Assembly: GCA_963556255.1 (NCBI GenBank)
Contig: OY744606.1
Coordinates: 79,837,141 to 79,901,140, forward strand
Direction: 5' to 3'
DNA: 64,000 nt
Origin: Allolobophora icterica
Lineage: Eukaryota; Annelida; Clitellata; Crassiclitellata; Lumbricidae
The translations under genes and the position numbers were made by a program. Below the pieces are notes generated by a model. That model did not search any database. It saw nothing but the letters and a program-made list of their open reading frames with translations, and was not told the DNA's origin. Below, one piece after another: positions 54,301-64,000 of the stretch (positions are counted from its first letter, which is position 1; the number at the start of each line of letters is the position of its first letter).

Positions 54301-57300
54301 ACAGAAATGCTCTAGCAATATTAACAGAAATGATCTAGTAATACTAACAGAAATGCTCTAGTAATATTAACAGAAATGCTCTAGTAATATTAACAGAAAT
54401 TCTCTAGTAATATTAACAGAAATGCTCTAGTAATATTAACAGAAATGCTCTAGTAATATTAACAGAAATGCTCTAGTAATACTAACAGAAATGCTCTAGT
54501 AATATTAACAGAAATGCTCTAGCAATACTAACAGAAATGCTCTAGTAATACTAACAGAAATGCTCTAGTAATATTAACAGAAATGCTCTAGTAATACGAA
54601 CAGAAATGCTCTAGCAATATTAACAGAAATGCTCTAGTAATATTAACAGAAATGATCTAGTAATGCTCAAGTAATATTAACAGAAATGCTCTAGTAATAT
54701 TAACAGAAATGCTCTAGTAATATTAACAGAAATGCTCTAGTAATACTAACAGAAATTCTCTAGTAATACTAACAGAAATGCTCTAGTAGTATTAACAGAA
54801 ATGCCCTAGTAATACTAACAGAAATGCTCTAGTAATATTAACAGAAATACTCTAGTAATACTAACAGAAATGCTCTAGTAATATTAACAGAAATGCTCTA
54901 GTAATATTAACAGAAATGATCTAGTAATACTAACAGAAATGATCTAGTAACAGAAATGCTCTAGCAATATTAACAGAAATGATCTAGTAATACTAACAGA
55001 AATGCTCTAGTAATATTAACAGAAATGCTCTAGTAATATTAACAGAAATTCTCTAGTAATACTAACAGAAATGCTCTAGTAACATTAACAGAAATGCTCT
55101 AGTAATACTAACAGAAATGCTCTAGTAATACTAACAGAAATGCTCTAGTAATATTAACAGAAATTCTCTAGTAATACTAACAGAAATGCTCTAGTAACAT
55201 TAACAGAAATGCTCTAGTAATACTAACAGAAATGCTCTAGTAATATTAACAGAAATGCTCTAGTAATATTAACAGAAATTCTCTAGTAATACTAACAGAA
55301 ATGCTCTAGTAACATTAACAGAAATGCTCTAGTAATACTAACAGAAATGCTCTAGTAATATTAACAGAAATGCTGTAGTAATATTAACAGAAATTCTCTA
55401 GTAATACTAACAGAAATGCTCTAGTAATATTAACAGAAATTCTCTAGTAATACTAACAGAAATGCTCTAGTAACATTAACAGAAATGCTCTAGTAATACT
55501 AACAGAAATGCTCTAGTAATATTAACAGAAATGCTCTAGTAATATTAACAGAAATTCTCTAGTAATACTAACAGAAATGCTCTAGTAACATTAACAGAAA
55601 TGCTCTAGTAATACTAACAGAAATGCTCTAGTAATATTAACAGAAATGCTCTAGCAATATTAACAGAAATGATCCAGTAATACTAGCAGAAATGCTCTAG
55701 TAATATTAACAGAAATGCTGTAGTAATATTAACAGAAATGCTCTAGTAATATTAACAGAAATGATCTAGTAATGCTCAAGTAATATTAACAGAAATGCTC
55801 TAGTAATATTAACAGAAATGCTCTAGTAATATTAACAGAAATGCTCTAGTAATATTAACAGAAATGCTCTAGTAATATTAACAGAAATGCTCTAGTAATA
55901 CTAACAGAAATGCTCTAGTAATATTAACAGAAATGCTCTAGTAATACTAACAGAAATGCTCTAGCAATATTAACAGAAATGATCTAGTAATACTAACATA
56001 AATGCTCTAGTAATATTATCAGAAATGCTCTAGTAATATTAACAGAAATGCTCTAGTAATACTAACAGAAATGCTCTAGTAATATTAACAGAAATGATCT
56101 AGTAATACTAACAGAAATGCTCTAGTAATACTAACAGAAATGCTCTAGTAATATTAACAGAAATGATCTAGTAATATTAACAGAAATGCTCTAGTAATAT
56201 TAACAGAAATTCTCTAGTAATACTAACAGAAATGCTCTAGTAATATTAACAGAAATGCTCTAGTAATATTAACAGAAATGCTCTAGTAATATTAGCAGAA
56301 ATGCTCTAGTAATACTAACAGAAATGCTCTAGTAATATTAACAGAAATGCTCTAGCAATATTAACAGAAATGCTCTAGTAATACTAACAGAAATGCTCTA
56401 GTAATATTAACAGAAATGCTCTAGTAATATTAACAGAAATGCTCTAGTAATACTAACAGAAATGCTCCAGTAATATTAACAGAAATGCTCTAGTAATACT
56501 AACAGAAATTCTGTAGTAATACTAACAGAAATGCTCTAGTAGTATTAACAGAAATGCCCTAGTAATACTAACAGAAATGCTCTAGTAATATTAACAGAAA
56601 TACTCTAGTAATACTAACAGAAATGCTCTAGTAATATTAACAGAAATGCTCTAGTAATATTAACAGAAATGATCTAGTAATACTAACAGAAATGATCTAG
56701 TAATATTAACAGAAATGCTCTAGCAATATTAACAGAAATGATCTAGTAATACTAACAGAAATGCTCTAGTAATATTAACAGAAATGCTCTAGTAATATTA
56801 ACAGAAATTCTCTAGTAATATTAACAGAAATGCTCTAGTAATATTAACAGAAATGCTCTAGTAATATTAACAGAAATTCTCTAGTAATACTAACAGAAAT
56901 GCTCTAGTAATATTAACAGAAATGCTCTAGCAATATTAACAGAAATGCTCTAGTAATACTAACAGAAATGCTCTAGTAATATTAACAGAAATGCTCTAGT
57001 AATACGAACAGAAATGCTCTAGCAATATTAACAGAAATGCTCTAGTAATATTAACAGAAATGATCTAGTAATGCTCAAGTAATATTAACAGAAATGCTCT
57101 AGTAATATTAACAGAAATGCTCTAGTAATATTAACAGAAATGCTCTAGTAATACTAACAGAAATTCTCTAGTAATACTAACAGAAATGCTCTAGTAGTAT
57201 TAACAGAAATGCCCTAGTAATACTAACAGAAATGCTCTAGTAATATTAACAGAAATACTCTAGTAATACTAACAGAAATGCTCTAGTAATATTAACAGAA

Positions 57301-60300
57301 ATGCTCTAGTAATATTAACAGAAATGATCTAGTAATACTAACAGAAATGATCTAGTAATATTAACAGAAATGCTCTAGCAATATTAACAGAAATGATCTA
57401 GTAATACTAACAGAAATGCTCTAGTAATATTAACAGAAATGCTCTAGTAATATTAACAGAAATGCTCTAGTAATACTAACAGAAATGCTCTAGTAACATT
57501 AACAGAAATGCTCTAGTAATACTAACAGAAATGCTCTAGTAATATTAACAGAAATGCTCTAGTAATATTAACAGAAATTCTCTAGTAATACTAACAGAAA
57601 TGCTCTAGTAACATTAACAGAAATGCTCTAGTAATACTAACAGAAATGCTCTAGTAATATTAACAGAAATGCTCTAGTAATATTAAAAGAAATGCTGTAG
57701 TAATATTAACAGAAATGCTCAGGTAATATTAACAGAAATGCTCTAGTAATACTAACAGAAATGCTCTAGTAATATTAACACAAATGCTCTAGTAATATTA
57801 TCAGAAATGCTCTAGTAATATTAACAGAAATGCTCTAGTAATACTAACAGAAATGCTCTAGTAATATTAACAGAAATACTCCAGTAATGTTAACAGAAAT
57901 GACCTAGAAAAACTAACAGAAATGCTCTAGTAGTATTAACAGAAATGCTCTAGTAATATTAACAGAAATGCTCTAGTAATATCAACAGAAATGCTCTAGT
58001 AATATTAACAGCAATGCTGTAGTAATATTAACAGAAATTCTCTAGTAATACTAACAGAAATGCTCTAGTAATATTAACAGAAATGCTCTAGTAATATTAA
58101 CAGAAATGCTCTAGTAATATTAACAGAAATGCTCTAGTAATACTAACAGAAATGCTCTAGTAATATTAACAGAAATGCTCTAGCAATATTAACAGAAATG
58201 CTCTAGTAATACTAACAGAAATGCTCTAGTAATATTAACAGAAATGCTCTAGCAATATTAACAGAAATGATCCAGTAATACTAGCAGAAATGCTCTAGTA
58301 ATATTAACAGAAATGCTCTAGTAATATTAACAGAAATGCTCTAGTAATACTAACAGAAATGCTCTAGTAATATTAACAGAAATGCTCTAGCAATATTAAC
58401 AGAAATGCTCTAGTAATACTAACAGAAATGCTCTAGTAATATTGACAGAAATGCTCTAGCAATATTAACAGAAATGATCCAGTAATACTAGCAGAAATGC
58501 TCTAGTAATATTAACAGAAATGCTCTAGTAATATTAACAGAAATTCTCTAGTAATACTAACAGAAATGCTGTAGTAATATTAACAGAAATGCTCTAGTAA
58601 TATTAACAGAAATGATCTAGTAATGCTCAAGTAATATTAACAGAAATGCTCTAGTAATATTAACAGAAATGCTCTAGTAATATTAACAGAAATGCTCTAG
58701 TAATATTAACATAAAATGCTCTAGTAATATTAACAGAAATGCTCTAGTAATACTAACAGAAATGCTCTAGTAATATTAACAGAAATGCTCTAGTAATACT
58801 AACAGAAATGCTCTAGCAATATTAACAGAAATGATCTAGTAATACTAACATAAATGCTCTAGTAATATTATCAGAAATGCTCTAGTAATATTAACAGAAA
58901 TGCTCTAGTAATACTAACAGAAATGCTCTAGTAATATTAACAGAAATGATCTAGTAATACTAACAGAAATGCTCTAGTAATACTAACAGAAATGCTCTAG
59001 TAATATTAACAGAAATGATCTAGTAATATTAACAGAAATGCTCTAGTAATACTAACAGAAATGCTCTAGCAATATTAACAGAAATGATCTAGTAATACTA
59101 ACAGAAATACTCTAGTAATATTAACAGAAATGCTCTAGTAATATTAACAGAAATTCTCTAGTAATACTAACAGAAATGCTCTAGTAATATTAACAGAAAT
59201 GCTCTAGTAATATTAACAGAAATGCTCTAGTAATATTAACAGAAATGCTCTAGTAATACTAACAGAAATGCTCTAGTAATATTAACAGAAATGCTCTAGC
59301 AATATTAACAGAAATGCTCTAGTAATACTAACAGAAATGCTCTAGTAATATTAACAGAAATGCTCTAGTAATATTAACAGAAATGCTCTAGTAATACTAA
59401 CAGAAATGCTCCAGTAATATTAACAGAAATGCTCTAGTAATATTAACAGAAATTCTCTAGTAATACTAACAGAAATGCTCTAGTAATATTAACAGAAATG
59501 CTCTAGTAATATTAACAGAAATGCTCTAGTAATATTAACAGAAATGCTCTAGTAATACTAACAGAAATGCTCTAGTAATATTAACAGAAATGCTCTAGCA
59601 ATATTAACAGAAATGCTCTAGTAATACTAACAGAAATGCTCTAGTAATATTAACAGAAATGCTCTAGCAATATTAACAGAAATGATCCAGTAATACTAGC
59701 AGAAATGCTCTAGTAATATTAACAGAAATGCTCTAGTAATATTAACAGAAATTCTCTAGTAATACTAACAGAAATGCTCTAGTAATATTAACAGAAATGC
59801 TCTAGTAATATTAACAGAAATGATCTAGTAATGCTCAAGTAATATTAACAGAAATGCTCTAGTAATATTAACAGAAATGCTCTAGTAATATTAACAGAAA
59901 TGCTCTAGTAATATTAACAGAAATGCTCTAGTAATATTAACAGAAATGCTCTAGTAGTATTAACAGAAATGCTCTAGTAATACTAACAGAAATGCTCTAG
60001 TAATATTAACAGAAATGCTCTAGTAATACTAACAGAAATGCTCTAGCAATATTAACAGAAATGATCTAGTAATACTAACATAAATGCTCTAGTAATATTA
60101 ACAGAAATGCTCTAGTAATATTAACAGAAATGCTCTAGTAATACTAACAGAAATGCTCTAGTAATATTAACAGAAATGATCTAGTAATACTAACAGAAAT
60201 GCTCTAGTAATACTAACAGAAATGCTCTAGTAATATTAACAGAAATGATCTAGTAATATTAACAGAAATGCTCTAGTAATACTAACAGAAATGCTCTAGC

Positions 60301-60351
60301 AATATTAACAGAAATGATCTAGTAATACTAACATAAATGCTCTAGTAATAC
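51360..60351. repeat. 23-bp AT-rich satellite, about 390 units
   Basis: Core GAAATGCTCTAGTAATAT followed by TAACA. Variants (TACTAAC, TACGAAC, GATC for GCTC, CCAG, GCAA) are arranged in blocks. Rare junction CTAGTAATGCTCAAG marks at least eight positions. Stop-rich, not coding. Confidence 0.98.
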
Positions 60352-60914
60352 TGTGACGTTCGTCGCTCGAGGTCAACTAACCCTTCATCAGACGTGGTAC
60401 CAATTTGTGTCGGTCTTACCCGAGACGCTGCTTCGTCGTCGGGCTGGGTTCGGCTCCAGCCAACTGACCTTCTGGAGTCGCCCGGGTCACTATCCTGTCT
60501 ACTTCTGCTGTAGACGAGCGGTTCCCTGTCTCCGCTCTCAGTGCCCATTTCTCCAAGAGGAGGTCCCGAGGGTATCGCTTGTTTGCGAACAGTGTCGCTG
60601 TCAAGCTCCATCTCACTTTCGGACTCTGCCACTGCCGCGGTCGCCGGGTGGGCAACGTCCTCGTCCTCAGGATGGCCGTCCTTTAGAACAGGGTTCGCTC
60701 TCTTGCCGGCAGGAGTCCTCAGCTTCCTGTGAGATCTCTTAGTCAAAGACTTCCTCTTTTTCTCCACCTTACCCGAACCCTCACGTACCATTCTGCATCT
60801 CATGACTCTCGAGTTATCGTCAATAGGGGAAAACTCTGAACGTTCTCTTGTCCGAGAGGACAAGGTGTACATCTGACGAGTCGTCACGTCGTGCCGTCTC
60901 AAACACGCGAACAT
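60342..60914 (-). CDS. 190-codon open frame inside the LTR-like element
   Basis: Starts MFACLRRHDVTTRQMYTLSS, then a basic part (VEKKRKSLTKRSHRKL) and an acidic serine-rich part (AESESEMELDSDTV). Its last four codons and stop lie at and beyond the element edge in satellite sequence. It resembles a disordered protein; I do not recognise it. Other frames are also partly open here. Confidence 0.3.
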   Translation of the reverse strand: MFACLRRHDVTTRQMYTLSSRTRERSEFSPIDDNSRVMRCRMVREGSGKVEKKRKSLTKRSHRKLRTPAGKRANPVLKDGHPEDEDVAHPATAAVAESESEMELDSDTVRKQAIPSGPPLGEMGTESGDREPLVYSRSRQDSDPGDSRRSVGWSRTQPDDEAASRVRPTQIGTTSDEGLVDLERRTSQYY

Positions 60915-61348
60915 CTTGCGATAATATATACACGTGTAATATTAACGCGGTATACTGGTCTCACGACACTCTCTTCTGATAGGACAGGTTCTAGGTCTAA
61001 AACCTCCCTAACCGCACGCAGAACTGTGTTCCGACCGGCGCACGAGGTGGGCCCTACTTCGCACTTCGGTCAGTTCTCGGAGCTACGTGTTTCGATCACC
61101 AAGTTATTTGCTCTGAATAACGATTGGTTTGAATACAAGATTTTCCTGACTCTATCGTTTTCCTGGTCTTACCGCACTGTAATCAGTTGTCGGGCGGTCT
61201 TTTTCCGTACTGCGGTCTTTCGGTAACAGTGGTCTTTCCCAGTAACTATTTTTAGTTACCGGGCGATGGAGCCCCTCCAACGCTCCACCGGCGTGTCAGC
61301 CATCCAAGTGTCACAATCCAAATGTAACGCCGACCCCGTAAGGTTACC

Positions 61349-61955
61349 AGAATGTCCTGAATTTTGTTCCCAAGAATTTCCGAATTTTGGTTCCCTAACG
61401 AAGGTCACGCTTACTCCCACAGGTAACCGGACAAGCTTCGCTCGCGGAGTTCTTCAAAACCCAAGAGGGAATTTCCTGCCTGTCGCCAAATTTACCCTTA
61501 TTATCGTTTTTGTACTAAACTGGTTTTTTCAGGTATCCCGACGGTCACTTCACCGAGTGCCGAAGTCGCGTAAAACTCTCCCAGCCGAAGACGCCGAAGT
61601 CGCGTAAAACTCTCCCGGCCGAGTACGCCGAAAGCGCGTAGAACTTCCCCTGTGTCGAGTACGCCGAAGTCGCGTAAAACTCGTCTCAGTGGATAAAACC
61701 AAACACTGTCGGATCTTGGAGTTCTTCGAACTCCAAGAGGGATTTCCTTGCCCGACGCCAAATTTACTCTTGGTTTCAAGGATTTCAGAATTCCAGAAAA
61801 TGGCTACCTTAAGAAGGTCACCCTTACTCTCATGGGTTACCGGACAAGCTCCGATCGCGGAGTCCTTCAAAACCCAAGAGGGACTTTCCTGCCCGTCGCC
61901 AAATTCACCCTGGTTTTCGATCTCACACTGAATTGGTTTTCCTGTGTATCAACGG
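61349..61955. repeat. internal direct repeats of the LTR-like element
   Basis: 61,349-61,545 and 61,765-61,955 align: AAGGTCACGCTTACTC, GGTAACCGGACAAGCT, TTCAAAACCCAAGAGGGA and CGCCAAATTTACCC all recur in order, with a third partial copy at 61,711-61,775. Confidence 0.85.
61549..61690. repeat. 34-bp minisatellite, four units
   Basis: GCCGAAGTCGCGTAAAACTC units with CCCGGCCGAGTAC spacers inside the LTR-like element. Confidence 0.9.
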
Positions 61956-62580
61956 TATCCTTCCCCGAGTATTACTCAGCCGTAGATTTCCCACGATCGG
62001 GATCTAGACCGCTTCGCGATCAACGGAGGGATCCAACCCGCCGGATCGGCGCTGTCGGCCCGTCTCCCAACAGTGAACTTCTTTAGCTGTACTCGGGATC
62101 GCCTGATTATATTATTCGGACGCCCCTTTCGTCCGTAAATATATTTGTACTAACCGGAAACTCGAACTCTGACTCGGTCGTAACCAAAATCACTCGCCTA
62201 CCACACTGAGTGCAGTATATTTGAATCGGTAACTGAATCGCTAACCAACAACGCTGTTTAACAGTATTGCTATGTATGAAGAGTCGAACCAACTCTTCAC
62301 GTATAAAGCAGCACACCGTGAGGCAGGCTCTATGCATCCCGAATGAGCGCGTCTGCTCGCTATGCGCTGGCTTCAGACCGTCGATCGGGCTTCCCTGCCA
62401 CGGTCGTTGCCGGCCAGTTGCCTATTGAAATTAAATAAAAATTAAATGATCGATGCTGGGTCTTCGCATGTAAAATTAAGAGAAACGATGCTGTTCCCTT
62501 CGCATGTAAACTTAAAGAAAACGATGCTATTCGCATAAAATAAATCCTCCCACTTACGCACTTTGGCCTTGACCGCCACA

Positions 62581-63213
62581 ATACTAACAGAAATGCTCTA
62601 GTAATACTAACAGAAATGCTCTAGTAATACTAACAGAAATGCTCTAGTAATATTAACAGAAATGCTCTAGTAATACTAACAGAAATGCTCTAGTAATACT
62701 AACAGAAATGCTCTAGTAATATTAACAGAAATGCTCTAGTAATACTAACAGAAATGCTCTAGTAATATTAACAGAAATGCTCTAGTAATACTAACAGAAA
62801 TGCTCTAGTAATACTAACAGAAATGCTCTAGTAATACTAACAGAAATGCTCTAGTAATATTAACAGAAATGCTCTAGTAATATTAACAGAAATGCTCTAG
62901 TAATATTAACAGAAATGCTCTAGTAATACTAACAGAAATGCTCTAGTAATACTAACAGAAATGCTCTAGTAATACTAACAGAAATGCTCTAGTAATATTA
63001 ACAGAAATGCTCTAGTAATACTAACAGAAATGCTCTAGTAATATTAACAGAAATGCTCTAGTAATACTAACAGAAATGCTCTAGTAATACTAACAGAAAT
63101 GCTCTAGTAATACTTACAGAAATGCTCTAGTAATACTAACAGAAATGCCCTAGTAATACTAACAGAATGCTCTAGTAATATTAACAGAAATGCTCTAGTG
63201 ACATTCACAGAAA
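62581..63213. repeat. 23-bp satellite, right block, about 27 units
   Basis: Same monomer as the main array, only TACTAAC and TATTAAC types apart from edge decay; ends at CATTCACAGAAATGG. Confidence 0.97.
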
Positions 63214-63660
63214 TGGCAAAGTAGCATATCTGTATGGACAGTCAGAGGGCAATGCAGATAGACATCGGGAGAGCGGATTTTGTTCATTTCTGTTGAGCAG
63301 ACCCTCGACCATCCGGAACCCAGTGGGGTGATCATCGTTGGGTCGCCGGAGCCATTCCTGGCAGCTGATCTCTGCGTGGCACCGGGACTGCAGGGCCGGG
63401 CATTCTGGCTTGCAGAGGCAATCCGGCTTGCTGGGGAGCTCCGGCTTGTTAGGGAACCCCGGCTTGCTGTGCACTCCACCTGGCGTCCAATTATCGATGG
63501 TTCCGTATTTTCCAAAGCTGTAGTTTCCACTGTGAGTTGCTTCACCAATGAGGGCCATGGCACCACTGTGAAGAAGGACATCCGGTCGCTCATCTGTTTT
63601 CTGAGCCATTCTGCGTTCGTTCTCCAGCCGATTTTCGAAATTATACTTATGGCAATCAGC
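63205..63660 (-). CDS. unassigned open frame, possible terminal exon
   Basis: A minus-strand open frame beside the satellite edge reads KYNFENRLENERRMAQKTDE, then MALIGEATHSGNYSFGKYG and a proline-lysine repeat (KPGFPNKPELPSKP) before a stop at 63,205. It looks protein-like and could be the last exon of a gene lying to the right. I do not recognise the family. Two other frames are also open across the same bases, and no strong acceptor is visible, so it may not be coding. Confidence 0.3.
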   Translation of the reverse strand, partial: ADCHKYNFENRLENERRMAQKTDERPDVLLHSGAMALIGEATHSGNYSFGKYGTIDNWTPGGVHSKPGFPNKPELPSKPDCLCKPECPALQSRCHAEISCQEWLRRPNDDHPTGFRMVEGLLNRNEQNPLSRCLSALPSDCPYRYATLPFL

Positions 63661-63748
63661 ACGACATCATAAGAACAGTGACGATACTACAGGAGCTCCG
63701 CAAGGGTCAAATCTGCTAGACAATTTAGAGAACTCTGATAGTTGTGAC

Positions 63749-64000
63749 CAGTGCTTTTTTTCTAGAAAAAAAGGTTCCGGAACGGAACAATAGGTGCCGG
63801 AACGCAACAATTGTGGGCGGGTTAAAATCACGAGAAAAACGGGATTGGGGGTTGGGAGGGGTCTCAATAAACACTGAAAACAGTTCAAAAACACTTAAAT
63901 TAAATTAAAATAACTAAATTACTGTTTTAATTATTAAAATAAATAAATTATTTTTTAGGAGCTGAAAAAGGTGCCGTACCGGCGCGTTCCGGCTGAAAAA
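63749..64000. mobile_element. hAT-type element, 5' end only
   Basis: Starts CAGTGCTTTTTTTCTAG and AAAAAAAGGTTCCGGAACGG, a hAT-like terminus. The last bases (GGTGCCGTACCGGCGCGTTC, CCGGCTGAAAAA) look like the start of the inverted end, so it probably finishes just beyond the window. Confidence 0.65.

Larger units (their letters stand above)
60352..62580. mobile_element. probable solo LTR, 2,229 bp
   Basis: Begins TGTGACG and ends CGCCACA (TG...CA, short TGTG/CACA inversion), flanked by ATAC duplications (60,348-60,351 and 62,581-62,584; AATAC is also possible). Both flanks are the 23-bp satellite, so the insertion is unambiguous. GC-richer than its host. Contains a minus-strand open frame, a 34-bp minisatellite and internal direct repeats. 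No reverse transcriptase, so either a solo LTR or another kind of insertion. Confidence 0.75.

Overview
This is animal (metazoan) nuclear DNA, probably from an invertebrate: AT-rich, repeat-dense, with short coding exons separated by GT-AG introns. I cannot place the species. Two conserved genes can be rebuilt exon by exon from splice sites, reading phase and remembered vertebrate orthologues. They lie head to head. On the minus strand, about 28,321 down to 1,560, is MMS22L, the partner of TONSL in recombination repair at stalled replication forks (30 exons found, one still missing between 3,841 and 6,075). On the plus strand, 35,479 to 49,423, is SLC38A9, the lysosomal arginine sensor and transporter that signals to mTORC1 (15 exons, a complete chain of 580 codons).

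The most notable point in the genes is an in-frame TGA at 47,306-47,308 in SLC38A9 exon 12. It falls directly after transmembrane segment 7, and is followed by CTA, so it reads UGA CUA, the known leaky-stop context. Everything after it (TM8-TM11) is intact and conserved. Candidates are programmed readthrough, a null allele, or a sequencing error.

Layout: 1-1,559 is 3' flank of MMS22L with SINE and short tandem repeats. 1,560-28,325 is MMS22L, its introns loaded with three tRNA-derived SINE families (called A, B and C here), 3' ends of CR1/L2-like LINEs, a 703-bp hAT element with perfect 8-bp target duplications, and microsatellites. 28,326-35,478 is the intergenic region, mostly repeats: a LINE with a nested 263-bp hAT element, pyrimidine tracts, (CTGA)n, a 264-bp-offset duplication, and a nearly perfect 47-bp CpG-rich satellite (33,171-34,997) ending 481 bp before the SLC38A9 start codon. 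35,479-49,423 is SLC38A9; its intron 4 carries an internally deleted RTE-type LINE inserted into a SINE-A with target duplications visible.

50,285-51,360 holds a SINE and a LINE scrap. 51,360-63,213 is an AT-rich 23-bp satellite (about 390 plus 27 units) with a 977-bp higher-order period, split at 60,352-62,580 by a 2.2-kb TG...CA element flanked by ATAC duplications, probably a solo LTR. The last 800 bp contain an unassigned minus-strand open frame and the 5' end of another hAT element running off the window.

The two genes have no known shared pathway; their proximity only suggests a possible common regulatory interval. Orthologue comparisons are from memory, without a database search.
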